DNA from: Deltaproteobacteria bacterium
GTDB lineage: Bacteria > Lernaellota > Lernaellaia > JACKCT01
DNA: 64,000 nt
Assembly: GCA_027493875.1 (NCBI GenBank)
Contig: JAOSJX010000027.1
Location: forward strand, 5,237-69,236
Reading direction: 5' to 3'
Part shown: positions 30,863 through 42,700 of the stretch, one piece after another
Position numbering within the stretch: position 1 is the stretch's first letter
How the letters are laid out: each line of letters opens with the position of its first letter
Notes under the pieces: generated by a model
Told to the model about the DNA's origin: nothing
What the model saw: only the letters and a program-made list of their open reading frames with translations
Database searches by the model: none
Position numbers and translations under genes: made by a program

Positions 30863-31125
30863 TCAGGACCGCTTGTTATCGCAAACGAGATAAAGCTCGT
30901 GGCATTCATCGCACTCCTTCACCGAGTGCTCGTCTTCGAACGCCCGCCAGTGCTCCCGTTGTTCGACGGAAAGAACCCCCGTCCCCCGGCACAGCGGGCA
31001 CACCCCTCCAAGGCGGAAAGCAGCGCCGATCGGATGAACTCCGAACGATTCGGCATCCCTTGCAAGGCTTCCATCAGCCCCGCGTCAACTTTGAACGTGA
31101 TGACGTCCTGTTTCTGGCGGCTCAT
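30863..31125 (-). CDS. Ribbon-helix-helix metal-responsive repressor of the znu operon
   Basis: About 87 residues. The N-terminal half (QDVITFKVDAGLMEALQGM, NRSEFIRSALLSALEG) is a CopG/NikR-type ribbon-helix-helix DNA-binding domain. The C-terminal half, after a break near 30970, holds CARC, then EHWRAFEDEHSVKECDECHE, a Cys/His set able to bind zinc or nickel. The combination suggests a metal-sensing repressor of the downstream znuACB genes. A perfect 19-bp palindrome lies in its own promoter. The ATG 31125 is preferred over the upstream start at 31185, which would overlap the promoter. Confidence 0.7.
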
Positions 31126-31142
31126 ACCAAAAAGTCTCCGAA

Positions 31143-31185
31143 AACGCGTAACCGCGATGGTATTACAGTGTAATACCAAAGTCAA
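31143..31185 (-). promoter_or_regulatory. znu operon promoter with palindromic operator
   Basis: Reading on the minus strand, TTGACT (complement of 31180-31185) is followed 17 bp later by TACCAT (complement of 31157-31162). The spacer is filled by GGTATTACAGTGTAATACC (31159-31177), two perfect 8-bp arms around 3 nt. A dimer bound here would block RNA polymerase. The arms match no Zur box I know; the adjacent ribbon-helix-helix protein is the natural ligand. Confidence 0.65.
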
Positions 31186-31227
31186 GAGCCGTGCCCTCGT
31201 CGGCGAACACGGACAAAAAACCCTGGA

Positions 31228-31962
31228 TTACATGGCGCGATGCTGCGTGAGCCATGCGCGGGCTTTGGAAACGTACGACGCTTCCTTGCCGCGCGCGAAT
31301 CGTGGTTGACCGGCGGCGTCCGCGATAATCAACTCCGCCAACTCGCGGGCTTCTTCATGCTTTCCCTGGCCGGTCAAAAGCTGCGCCAGGCGCCAGCGCG
31401 CTTCGGCGTAGGTATGGTTCTTCAGCACTTCCCGGTACGCCGCCTCCGCGTCCTTTTTCTGGCCGTCCGCTTCCAAACAGCGCCCGAGCGCGAGAAACGC
31501 CTCCCCAAAACGGAAGCGCGGATTGCGTCTCACCACGCCGACCAGCGGCGGCACGGCGTCCGCGAATCGGCCGAGCGCTTCGTAGCTGCGGCCGAGGTAG
31601 TAGCCCGCCTCCTCGTGATCGATTCCCTCGGCGACGGCGCGCTCCAGCATCCGGGCGGCGTCCGCGAACTTTTTATCTTTGTAGTAAAGCTCCCCGAGTT
31701 CGGCCAGATGGCCCGGCGTGGAGTTTCGGGCCACCGCGACTTCAAGTTCCCGCTTCCTCCGGCGTTCGGCGAACGTGATCGACACGGCGTCGGACGCGCC
31801 GGACGCGGGCAAGACGACAACGAGAAGATAAACGATCGCTCCCAGCGGGCCGAAGAAAAAAATGACGAGCAGCCAATACCACTCGGGCCGTCGCCGGAAG
31901 TAATCGACGACCGCCACGATCGTCGGAATCCAATACGCGACCGATAACAACCACCCCAGCAT
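31228..31962 (-). CDS. Membrane-anchored TPR protein
   Basis: An intact 244-residue protein. Residues 1-55 form two hydrophobic helices with FFFGPLGAIVYLLVV, resembling the PLDc_N-type membrane hairpin. Residues 80-230 contain about four TPR-like pairs (LGELYYKDKKFADAARML, YYLGRSYEALGRFADAV, ALGRCLEADGQKKDAEAAY, RLAQLLTGQGKHEEARELA). It is a probable scaffold; no enzymatic function is visible. Confidence 0.7.
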   Translation of the reverse strand: MLGWLLSVAYWIPTIVAVVDYFRRRPEWYWLLVIFFFGPLGAIVYLLVVVLPASGASDAVSITFAERRRKRELEVAVARNSTPGHLAELGELYYKDKKFADAARMLERAVAEGIDHEEAGYYLGRSYEALGRFADAVPPLVGVVRRNPRFRFGEAFLALGRCLEADGQKKDAEAAYREVLKNHTYAEARWRLAQLLTGQGKHEEARELAELIIADAAGQPRFARGKEASYVSKARAWLTQHRAM

Positions 31963-32191
31963 CCGGTCACTCTAAGGAGTTGCCTCCGCCCCATCAAGCC
32001 TGCGGGCGACCGGCATCATGAATCTTTTAAGCCACGCTAACGGCTCGATTTGATACGGTTTCTTCCCTTGACAGCCCATGGAGCCGCGCCTAGTTTGTAA
32101 TTTAAGGGTTTTGTCCTTCATCGCGGGTCGGACAGGCTGCCGCCCCCGGTGGCGAGCCGCGAAACCGACGTCTTTGTTTGGGAGTAACCGC

Positions 32192-34876
32192 ATGGCTGAA
32201 GCGACTACCATCAACGTCGGCGCCGTCGTCAATAACATGTCGAACGCCGATACCGTACAAAAGCAGGCGGAGATCCTCGCCCGCGCCATCCAATCCGCCG
32301 GCATCAGCGGGGCCTCGGAACTCATCGGTTCGCTGCACGACAAGGCGCTCGACGATCTCGGATTCGCGCGCGGTTTTCTCCTGACGCTCGATACGCCGTT
32401 GATGAGCAAGGCGCTCAGCGCCGGCGACTGGGACAAAATCCGCTTCAATTTGCGGAAATCCGACCGGCTGCGCCCGCTCGATGAATTGCTCGACGGCGCC
32501 AAAAACCTCGACGCCACCTCGATGATGATGTTCAAGGCCAAGACGGCCATGGTCATTCAGCTCGTTTACCTGCTCCGCGAACGCATCAACGAGGAAGGCC
32601 TCCCGGACCTTAAAATGTCGGCGACCGATCTCGCGCGCCTTGTGCTGAACCAGGGCACGCTACGCGACAAAGTCTTGACGATCGACCTCAATGACTTCGG
32701 CCGCGGCTACTGGAATCTCTTCGTTGAAACGCTCAAGGAAGCGGATTTCCGGACCGACGACAAGGTCGTTTACACCTCCGTGCTGTCCGACAGCGCCGCC
32801 AAGCGCAGCGCCGACGGCCTCGACCTCGTCTCCAGCGGACGCGCCGGCGAGGGCGGAAAGCTCTCCGAGACCGTGCTCGCGAGGATGGGCGCAAACGTCA
32901 TCAAGCGCCTGTCCCTGCTCCTGCGGACCGTGAAGATGTATTCGTCCGCCGACCATCCGTCGATCTCGCTGGCCTTGGAGTCGTTGCAAAACACGATCGA
33001 CAATATGCTCAAAGACCGGGAACAGATTTCCTTGTCCCGCGTCGGAGGCGACTTGCTCGTCGAGAACGTCCGGCTGAAAAAAAGCGCGGCGTTTCTTGAG
33101 GATTTTTCGGTCGCGTTGGAAGAGCGAAACATCAACTCGCTGACGCTTCGCAAGGGAATCACCCTTGATGAAGTCCGCGCCTTCGTCTTGATCTTCGCCG
33201 AAACCGCGGCGCAGATCCGCGGGCGCGGCGGCGTCAAGGGTATTCTCACGCAAAAAAGGCGTCTCGCATATCATCATCGACCAATTCAAGTACGGCATCA
33301 TCGAGGACGACGGCGTCGTCGAAAAGCCGACCGACGATCTCACGTCCGACGAAAAGGCGCTCGAAAACCTCGTCTTCACCGAAATCGTTTCCAAGATCAA
33401 AGCCGGCGGCGCCATCGGCGACGTCCGCGGCGAGGATGTCGCCAAGGCGTTTCAGAGCTTGATTTCCGGAGCGTACCGCAAAGACTCCAAATCGCGCGCG
33501 ACCCTGGCGCAGATGATCCTCACGCTGGACCCCAGCCTCGCCGATCAGGCGCTTTTCTCCAAAGGCGGTTTGCGCGACGCGATGAGTTGGTCGACCGCGA
33601 GGACGACCATCGAGCAACTCCTCGAGGATTTCCGCAAAAAGCGCAACGCCGAGGAACGCATCTACGCCCTCGACAACCTGGATAAAATGGTCGATCTGGC
33701 CATCTCGAAAAACAAAGGACACGACGCTCGTCGAGATCATCGGCATTCTCTGTGAGCGGACCGCGTTCCGCGAACGCGACATCGACGTGCTCGCCAAGAT
33801 TTTCGAGGTGCTCACCTCGATCGCCAAAGCGCTCGTGCTGAACCACAAGTTCGGCCACGCGCTGACCGTCCTGCGCCATTTCGACCGCGTGCGAAAGCAG
33901 GTCGAAAATCTTCCGGCCGAAAAACAGGATTCCTACACGCGCGCGCTCCGCGAAATGGCCATTTCCGCCATGGTGCAGACCGGCGACCAGGATATCGTCG
34001 CGGTCCTCATCCGCGAGTTGGAATCCGAGGTCATGAGCATTACCGACCGCGCGATGAAGATTCTTGAGATGATGGGAACGGAGGAGGTTATCGAGCAGCT
34101 CCTCGGCGGTTTCCGCCATGAGTCGCGATCCGTCAGGAATCGCTGCTATCAGACCCTTCAGGCGCTCGGCGTCAAAGCCCTTGCGGTGTGCGTCTGGAAG
34201 TTGCGCAACCTGAACGACCCGGCGATGTTCCCGCGCTCCGGTAACGATATGCGGGACGAGGCGTATTACCTCGCCCGCAACGCCATCGACTTGGTCGCGA
34301 AACTCGGCGGCGAAAAGGAAATCGAGTTGCTCCTCGAAATCGCCTCGGACAGCGACTACCGGATTCGCCGCGAGGTCTTGAACAATCTCGCCAAGCGCGC
34401 GCCCGAAAAGGCGCGCGCGATGGCCCTGGCGGCCGTCGCCGACCCGAATAAAGAGGTCGTGGAAGCCGCGATTTCGACGTTGGGGATGTTGAAGGTCGAG
34501 GAAGCCGTTCCGAAACTCGTGGATATCTTTTTACGCGGACCCGAGCCTCCGCCACCCCATCATCAACACCTTGTCGTTGATCGGCAACGCCGAAGCGGAA
34601 ACGCTTCTCCTGCCGGCGACGCGCTTCAACTTCGGCGGAAACCTCGGCCGCATCTACCGCGAAAACGAGGATCTTCGCGAAGCCGCCATCAAGGGCCTCG
34701 GCGTCCTCGGTCATCAAAGCGCGCGATCGGCCCTCAAGCGCCTCGTCAACCTTGGTTCCAACCCGATTACGCGGGCCATGTTCTTTCCGCTGAATCGTTT
34801 CTTCCAGTCGAAGGAACTTCTTAAACTCGCGCGCGATTCCCTGGGCCGAATCGAGTACCGCCTCAAAGCCGCGTGA
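32192..34876 (+). CDS. Large HEAT-repeat protein, function unknown
   Basis: About 893 residues of almost wholly helical sequence. There is no signal peptide. The N-terminal 350 residues include repeated pairs such as VIKRLSLLLRTVKMYSSADH followed by ISLSRVGGDLLVENVRL. The C-terminal 400 residues carry clear HEAT/PBS-lyase-type repeats (RSVRNRCYQTLQALG, YRIRREVLNNLAKRAP, KEVVEAAISTLGMLK, LREAAIKGLGVLGHQSARSAL). Breaks lie near 33255, 33715 and 34545. The ATG follows GGGAG (32180-32184). A probable cytoplasmic scaffold, coupled by GTGA overlap to the next gene. Confidence 0.7.
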
Positions 34877-35637
34877 GCGCCGCCATGCCTACCGGCCGTT
34901 TTACGCTCCCCGTCGTGGCGGTTCTGGCCGCCGTGGCGCTGTTCACAACGGCGCGGGCCGCGTCGGCCCAGGACGCGGACTTGCTTATCAAAATCGGCCT
35001 GGAATATTTCCAAAAAGCGCTCCGAGCAAAAGGACGCGGTCGCCAAGGCGCTCGCGCGTTGGGCCGACGCCGCAAAAAAACGAAGAGCGCCGAACCGCTC
35101 ATTCTCGCGGCCGCCGCGGAACACTTCCTTGGACGCGCCGCCCCGGAAATAAAGGCGCGGGAACACTTTGAGCAAGTCAAAAGATTCGCCGACGAAGCGC
35201 TCGCGCGGGATAAGGACTCGGTGCAGGCGGGCTACTGGCTCGCCGTTTCCCTGATCGAGCTGCTCGAAAAAGGCGAACCGACCGCCTATCTCCGTGAGCG
35301 CACGCATATCAAACGCCTGCTCGATGCCGCGCTCGCCGAGGACCCGGCATACCAGTTCGGCGGACCCGACCGGTTCCTCGCGCGTTTTCATTTCCGGTCG
35401 CCCGTCCGCGACTACGACGCCGCGGAAAAACACCTGCAAGCCGCCGTCAAAATCGCGCCGCACGACAGCCGCAATTTTCTGCTGTTGGCCGAACTCCTCA
35501 TCGAACGCAAACGGCCGGGCGAGGCGCGCGCCGCGCTCGATGCGATCGACGCGATCCAAGCCGCTCCCGAGTTCGCCGGGGAGTTGGCGGCGGACCGCGA
35601 AAAAGCCGCCGCGTTGCGTAAGCGGCTCGATGCATGA
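34873..35637 (+). CDS. Exported TPR-like protein
   Basis: About 254 residues with a Sec signal peptide ending ARAASAQ. Helical repeats follow (DADLLIKIGLEYFQKAL, REHFEQVKRFADEALARDKD, YDAAEKHLQAAVKIAPHDS, LLLAELLIERKRPGEARAAL), similar to a TRAP transporter T-component-like TPR fold. Two compensating frame changes (about 35025 and 35085) probably corrupt residues 52-72. GTG start overlaps the HEAT protein stop. The stop overlaps the next ATG (35634). Confidence 0.62.
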   Translation: MSAAMPTGRFTLPVVAVLAAVALFTTARAASAQDADLLIKIGLEYFQKALRAKGRGRQGARALGRRRKKTKSAEPLILAAAAEHFLGRAAPEIKAREHFEQVKRFADEALARDKDSVQAGYWLAVSLIELLEKGEPTAYLRERTHIKRLLDAALAEDPAYQFGGPDRFLARFHFRSPVRDYDAAEKHLQAAVKIAPHDSRNFLLLAELLIERKRPGEARAALDAIDAIQAAPEFAGELAADREKAAALRKRLDA

Positions 35638-36707
35638 CGAAGCTGCTTTTCGAGCGCTACCCGTCGCTGATCGGCCGCCTTCCCATCATTGAATTCGTTC
35701 ACGCCCCCACGCCGGTTCGTGCGCATCCCGCGCTGGGACAAGCGATCGGCCACGAGGCGCTCTACGTCAAACACGACGGCTTGAGCGCGCCGGAATACGG
35801 CGGCAACAAGCCGCGCAAATTGGAATTCCTCCTCGCCGACGCCCGGCGCACCGGGGCCGCCGCCGTCGTCACCATGGGCGGCATCGGCACCAACCACGGA
35901 CTGGCGACCGCGATTTTCGCGCGCAAGCTCGGCCTCGCCTGCCACCTCGTGTTGTTCGACCAGCCGATGACCGGGTACGTGCGAAAAAACCTCCTGCTCT
36001 TCAACCGCTATGGCGCGATCTGCCATCACGCCGGCGGCTACGCACGAACCGCGTGGATGGTCGCCAAGGAGCTGGCCCGCTCCCACTTGTCCGCGGACGG
36101 CCCCACCGCCCTCGTCCCCGCCGGAGGCACCAGCGCGCTGGGCGCGCTGGGCTTTGTCGAGGCGGCCCTCGAACTCGAACGCCAGATCGAAAACGGCGAG
36201 TTGCCCGAACCCGAACTCATCGTCTGCGCCGTCGGCTCGTGCGGCACTTACGCCGGGCTGCTGGCCGGCCTCAAGCTGACGCGTTTGAACGCCCGCGTGG
36301 TCGGCGTCCGTGTCGTCGACCGCCTCGTTGTCAACGTGCGTGCCGTGATGAAATTCGGCAATCGGGCCCTCGCCCTCCTCCGCGAAAACGGCGCCGCGAT
36401 CGGCGGCGCGGAAGTCCGTAAAACGGACGTCCGGCTTCTGCATACGCAATTCGGCGGCCGCTACGGACGCGTTACCGCCGACGGAAAAGCCGCGGTGGAC
36501 CTGGCGGAGACGCACGGTCTCGTCCTTGAAACGACCTACACCGGCAAAGCGTTCGCCGGCTTGCGCGATTTGGCCGCCGCCGGCGTGCGCGGGCCCATCC
36601 TGTTTTGGAACACCTACAACTCCGTGGACCTGAGCGGGGATCTTCAAGCGGAAGATCCCCGGGCCCTACCCCCGGCGCTCCGGGCGATTTACGAAAGAAC
36701 CGCGTGA
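35634..36707 (+). CDS. PLP-dependent ACC deaminase/D-cysteine desulfhydrase family enzyme
   Basis: Fold-type II PLP enzyme of 357 residues, intact. The motif YGGNKPRKLEFLLADA holds the PLP lysine (K59) exactly as in ACC deaminase and D-cysteine desulfhydrase. TMGGIGTNHGLATAIFA contacts the substrate. VPAGGTSALGALGFVEAALEL is the phosphate-binding loop. The substrate cannot be decided from sequence; D-cysteine or a related amino acid is likely. It overlaps both neighbours. Confidence 0.8.
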   Translation: MTKLLFERYPSLIGRLPIIEFVHAPTPVRAHPALGQAIGHEALYVKHDGLSAPEYGGNKPRKLEFLLADARRTGAAAVVTMGGIGTNHGLATAIFARKLGLACHLVLFDQPMTGYVRKNLLLFNRYGAICHHAGGYARTAWMVAKELARSHLSADGPTALVPAGGTSALGALGFVEAALELERQIENGELPEPELIVCAVGSCGTYAGLLAGLKLTRLNARVVGVRVVDRLVVNVRAVMKFGNRALALLRENGAAIGGAEVRKTDVRLLHTQFGGRYGRVTADGKAAVDLAETHGLVLETTYTGKAFAGLRDLAAAGVRGPILFWNTYNSVDLSGDLQAEDPRALPPALRAIYERTA

Positions 36708-39700
36708 TGACGGCCCGCGTCGCGCCGCTGTCCGAACAAAATCCCGCGTCGCGATTCTCGGCGAAGCGGGCGCCGGCAAATCGACCGAAGCTCGTCGGCT
36801 TTTCTACGGCGCCGTGAAGCGCTTCGGCCCTGAGCGGGTCTGGTTCGTGCTGGCGACCTCCAGCATGGCCGCCCACACCAGAGTTCTTCTCGCGCGCGAG
36901 CACGGCGCCGTTCCCGATGGACGCATCGTCACCTTCGACGGGTTGGTTCGCCGCGTCATCGGGCGCGGCGCCCGCATCGTCGGCGCCGCGTCGCTCGCGC
37001 CGCTGGTGCGGAGCCTCGCGGCCCCGCTTCCCTCCGGCCACCCCCTGGCGCCCCTCGCGGCCACGCCGGGATTCGCCGCGGCGATCTTGTCGCGCATTGG
37101 CGCCTGGAGCGACCTCGGCATCGGCCCCGAAAGTCTTCGCCGTCACGCGTCGGGCCCCCGCGCCGAAACAACGCGCGCCCTCGCCGATTTCTATGAAAAT
37201 ATTCTTCGCGAAATCGCCGATCGGGGCGTGATGTTGCGCCGCGACGCCGAAAACGCGGCCGCCGCGCGATGGTGCGAGTCGACCGGCGACCGTCCGGCGG
37301 CGGTCGTCTTCGACGGATTCTACGATCTCACGCCGGGCCAGCGTTTAGTGTTCGAAGCGCTGCTCGCGCCCCGGGAAACCTTCGCCGCGTTCACGCTTCC
37401 GGGCGGCCGGCGCGACCGCGAGCGATTCTGTTTCGCCAAGGTCCGACGCATGGGGGCCATGCTGGAAAAGCACGGTTTTGTGGAGACCGAGCTTGAGCCG
37501 GCCGAGGACGGGCGGCCGCCCTTCCTGCGGCACATCGGCGAAACGGTCTTCCGCGACGACGCCGGCGCGGCGCCGCCGCCGGACGACTCACTAGCGATCC
37601 TCGTCTCGGACAACGCGGAAATCGAATCGGAATGGATCGCACGGCGTATTCGCCGGATGATCTCCGAGGGAACCGCGCCCGAGAAAATCGGCGTCGTCTG
37701 CCGGACGTTGGAACGTCACGGCCCGCTGCTGCGGGACGCGCTGGCACGCGAAGGCGTGCCGTGCGTTCTCCATGGTCACGACGCCGCCCCGAGCGATCCG
37801 GTCGCGCATCACGTCCGCGAAATGATCGACTGGGCCGCGCACGAGGAAGCGTCGTTCGATCCCGACGGCCGCCGGCGTCTTTTGGACCTCCTACGCGACC
37901 TCGCGCCGGGATCCTCCCGAGCTTCGGTCGATCGGTTGGAAATCGCGGATAAGGACCGCTGGTCGTCGCGCGTCGCGGACTACGCCGAGGCGTTCGCGGC
38001 GGACGCGCCGATCGCCGCGCTTTTGCGCGACCTTGCCGCGGTGCGCCGTGCCGCGCGCGCGGCGAAAAATCCCGGAGAACTGCGAAGCGCCGTCCAAGGA
38101 TTCTTACGCATCGCCGCGGAGCGGCACATCCCGCCCGATCCCGAAATGGACCGCGATATCCGCAAACGCGCCGCGGCCGCGCTGGCCGCGCTTCACGGCG
38201 CCGTTCATCGTTTTTTCGAATTCGTCCCCGCCGTTCCCTGGAGCCCGGCGGAAACGCTGACCGAATTGTCCGCCGACCTCGCGGCGGTGACCATTCCCGC
38301 CGCGTCCCGGCAAGCCCGCGCCGTGCACGTCGTGGATGCGCTCGAGGCCCGGAGTTGGACCTGGGACGACGCGTTCATCGTCGGCATGACGCAAGGCGCC
38401 TTCCCCATGGCGCCGGCGGTCGACGGTTTTTAACCGAAGAAATGCGCGACGCGATGATTGCTCAGGGAATCGCCTTCGACAGCGAATCCGAGCGCCGCGC
38501 CGAAGAGGCGTTGCTGTTCGCCTTCGCGCTGACGCGCGCCTCGCGGCGCGTCCGGCTCTCAAGGCCGCGGCTCGACTTGGCGGGCCGCGAGCAGGAGCCA
38601 AGCCCCTATCTCGACGACGTCGCCCGCGCCGCGGGCGTTTCGGCCGGCCTCATCGAAGAATATGCGCCCAAATCGTTCGCGCATCCCCTCTGGCCGTCCG
38701 ATCGAATGGCGCCCTCGTGGGGCGATCTGACGCGCGAGGGAGCCTTTCGCGCGGGGCGTTTTCATCGCGTCGGCGCGGCCGTCGATCCGCGCGATTCCGC
38801 GTGGCACGTCGTGTTTCACGATGCCCTCGCGCCGCGTCTCTTCGCGCGGGCGGGCCGCGAATTGATCGCGGGCGCCGAGGCGAAGCCGGTGTCCGGCGAC
38901 GCGCTCAAAGTACTTCGCGCTCGTTTCCAGGTCCTCCACCCGACGGCGCTCGCCGATTTCATCGACTGCCCCTTCCGCCATCTGGTGCGCCACGCCCTGG
39001 AGCCCGCGGAACCCCTGGAGCCGCCGTCGCTGGACGACCCCTTGGTCAGAGGCACCATGGTCCATCGCTTCCTTTGCGACCACCTATTGGGAGGAACGTC
39101 GCAAGAATCGTGGATCAAACGCGGGCTCGTCGATATCCTTAAAAAAGAAGTCCCGGCCATCGACGCATCGAATCCTCTCGTCAACCTCCAATTGGAGCGG
39201 CTTGCCGACCACCTCGCCGTTTTCCTCGGCCGGGAAAACGACATTCTCGCCGCCGGCGCCTTCCACCCGCAGCCCGGCGACCTCGAGCTTCGCCTCTCGC
39301 CGCGCCTCGCGCCCGGCGCGTCCGAAACGCCGCGAACCTTCAGGATGCGTTTGGACCGTGTCGACACCGAGGCCTCCGGCGCGGGTTTCATCGTGATCGA
39401 CTACAAAACCGGTTCGACGAGCATCGACTTGCCCAAAAAATCCCTCTCGCCCGAAAAAGCTGCTCGCCGACCTCCAACTCGCCGCCTATCTGCTGGCCGT
39501 ACGGCGGCAGCGCGGGTCCGCGCCGTACGGCGCGATGTATCTCAGCCCGTTGCGTCACCGCGCGAGCGGTTTTATCGCGGACGAAATCCGCGGGGACCCC
39601 GGCATCGCCCGGCGCACCGGCTTGAACACGTACCCCGCGGAGGAAATCGAAAGCGCTCTCGATGCCTTTGAGCAACGGCTCGGCGAAAAAATCGACGCGC

Positions 39701-39786
39701 TTCTGAACGGCGCCGTCGCCCCGAACTACGGCGCGCGCGCCTGCGATTACTGCGCCTACGGCGCGCTTTGCGGGAAGATCGCATGA
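36707..39786 (+). CDS. addB: AddB-like helicase-nuclease subunit with Fe-S PD-(D/E)XK nuclease
   Basis: About 1025 residues over breaks near 36750, 38430 and 39460. The N-terminus has a Walker A-like GEAGAGKST. The middle is an SF1-like fold without clear motor motifs (SLAILVSDNAEIESEWIARR, PEKIGVVCRTLERHGPLLRD, RSWTWDDAFIVGMTQGAFP). The C-terminal nuclease has GTMVHRFLCDHL, RMRLDRVDTE and IVIDYKTGS, and a four-Cys frame (FIDCPFRHL with CDYCAYGALC) typical of the AddB iron-sulphur staple. With AddA it would process DNA breaks for recombination. It overlaps addA by 4 nt. Confidence 0.78.
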
Positions 39787-42700
39787 ACGAACGCGACCGC
39801 ATCTTGGACGGCCTCAACGACGCGCAGCGCGCCGCCGTAACCGCTCCACTTCGCGGCGACGTCGCGGTCACCGCCGGCGCCGGCACCGGAAAAACGCGCG
39901 TGCTCACCACCCGGTTCGCCTGGCTCGTTCTGTCCGCCCCGGACGCCGCCGCGCAGGGCGAAGCGGTCAAGCGCCAACTGGCCATCACCTTCACCGAAAA
40001 AGCCGCCGCCGAGATGAGCGCGAAACTGCGCGCCCTTCTTCGGCGGTCTCGGCCGTCGCGACCTCGAGCGCGAAATCGACGGCGCCGACGTGTCCACCAT
40101 CGACGCGTTCTGCATGCGCCTGTTGCGCGAATTTCCGTTGGAAGCGGGAATCGACCCCGCGTTCTCCGTGCTCGACGGTCACGAATTGAACCTGCTCACG
40201 CGCGGCCTGCTCGAATCCCTCTTGCGCGGAACCGGCGAAGGCGCCGCGGATATCGAAAAGGATCTCCGCAATGCGTGGGAGGTTCATCTCGGCGGGGACG
40301 GCCTGGAGACCGTCCTTCTGAACGTGCTCGAATCCTCAATCATTCCGCCCTGCGCCCGGAGCGTTTGCTCGAGGCTCGGCCCCGGCGCCCGAGAACGGCG
40401 TGGACGCCGAACTCGCCGAGCTTCTGAAAAACGGCCTGCCGCTCTGGAAAGACCAGGGATTCCCGGAAGCCGCCGAAGCACGCGGCCTGCTCGCCGACAT
40501 CGGCAAAAAAAAACGGCCTCGGGCACATCGAACGTCTCCGCGAATTCGCCGCGAGGCTCTCCGGCAATCGCGGCAAACAGGGCTTGCGCGATATCCATAA
40601 GGCTCTCAAGGGGTCCCGCGACGAGCCGGGCGTCGTTGACCGCTATATCTCGACGCTCGCCGAGCCCGAGGCCGCGCGTTGCCGCGACGCCGTCTTGCGG
40701 ATTCTGGCGGCTTTCGAACGCCGTCTGGACCGAGAAAAATTCGAGCGCGGACGTTACGAATTTCTCGACCTCGAAACGCGGGCGCTGGACCTCCTCGAAA
40801 ACAACGGGCAAGTCCGCGAATGCATCCGCGCGCGGTATCGCGCCGTCCTCGTCGATGAATACCAGGACGTCAATCGCCTGCAGCAAAAAAATGATCGATA
40901 CCCTGGCGGACCTGTGCGGCTCGTCGTTCCGCGTCGGCGACGTCAAGCAATCCATCTACGGCTTCCGCCACGCGGACGTGAACGTCTTCTCCTCCTTTAT
41001 CGAAAGCGTTCCCGCGGCATCCTCGTTCACGTTGACGACGAATTACCGCACGCGCGCCGGTCTGATCGATCCGGTCAATACGATTTTTGCCCGCGCGTTT
41101 GAAGCCGATCCGTCGATCGTTTACGCGCCGCTCGAAGCGGGCGGCGTCTATTCAAAAAAGAAACGCCGTCCATGGAGATTCTCCTCTCGCATTGGATCAA
41201 GCCCGACGAAGACGCGTCGGACGACGTCGGCGCCGGAAAACGCGAACACGAGGCCCGCGTCCTGGCCCGGCGACTGCGGGAGATATTGGACGGCGGCGTG
41301 AAAATCGATGGGCCCGGCGGAAAACCCGCGCCGCCGGAACCCGGCGACGTCGTCGTTCTCCTCCGCGCGCTGACGGACGCCGACGAATACCGCCGCGCGT
41401 TCGAACGCGAAAGCGTCCCGGCGCAAATCGACGGCGGCGGCGGGCTTCACCGGACCGTCGAAATCACGCTCCTCCGTTCCGCGGTCCGTCTGCTCGCCAA
41501 CCGCAACGATGAAGAAGCGCTGGTTACTCTTTTGGGGTCGCGGCTCGGCGGTATGAGCCCAGCCGGTCTGATCCTCCTGTTCGCCCACGCCCGAAAAACC
41601 GGGGTATCCGCGGCCGTCGCGCTCGAACACGCCGGCCGAATTCACGGGCTGTCGCCGGAAGACGCCCGGGCCGCGTCGCTCCTCGGCGGCGCGTTGCGCG
41701 CGTTGGAAAATCTTCCGGGACGCATCCCGATGACCGAACTGGCCGCCGCGGCGGCCCGCGCCCTGCATCTCGAGTCGTGGCTGCTCACCCAGGACGGACC
41801 GAGCCGGCGCTTGGAAAATTTGCGCACGGTCGTCCGCGGCGCGGACGCCCTCGCCGCGCCGTTCGGCGGCGGAGTGACCGGCCTCGCCCGCGCGCTCACC
41901 GCGTCGGCCGGCGGCGGCGGAGACGATCGGCAGGCGCGCGTCGGCACCGCGCGCGACGCCGTCACCATCATGTCCGTCCATCAAAGCAAAGGTCTCGAAT
42001 TTCCGATCGTCGTGCTGGCGGATCTCAACCGCTCGTCGCCGCCCTCCTCCGGGTCTTTCGTATTCCGTCCGGGAGCCACCGAGGATGACGCGCGAGTGCT
42101 CGTCAATTGGCACCCGCGCGGATTCGCCGACGCCGTCAAAACGGACGCGTGGCGCGACCTCCGCAAACAGGCCGACGAGGCCGCGAGACAAGAAGAGCGG
42201 CGCCTCTTCTACGTCGCCTGCACGCGCGCGCGGGAGCATCTGGTTCTTTCGTCGGCCCTCGAAACCAAATCGGGCGACAACCCCGGCGGGCGCGCCGCCC
42301 GCGAGCAAATCCCCTGACGATTCTCCGCGAGGGACTCGGCCTCGACGTCAGTCGGACCGAAATGGAACGGCGGTCGAACGAGAGCGAACCGGCGCTCGTG
42401 GCGCCGGGAGTAAGCTTGCGCGTTGCGCCGTTGGCGCCGCTTCCCTCCAAGAAAGAAATCGCGGCGATGGACTTGGGCGGCCGGCTCGGCGAGGTCGAAG
42501 ATCTCGTCCGCCGGGCCGCCGACCCGCCCGCCATCCCGGTCGACGCGTCCGCGGACATTTATAACGTCACGGGCATCGTCACGTGGCTGTCCTGCCCGCG
42601 GCGCTACGAATTACTCTACCGATGGGGGCTGCCGCGGGAGTTGCTCGACCGCGAACCCACGATCCCGGCCGGCGACGGCGCGGGCGACCGGACACCCTAC

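Noticed and set aside
41148..42308. Long minus-strand ORF opposite addA
   Set aside because: It mirrors the codon third-position pattern of addA and has no recognisable protein features.
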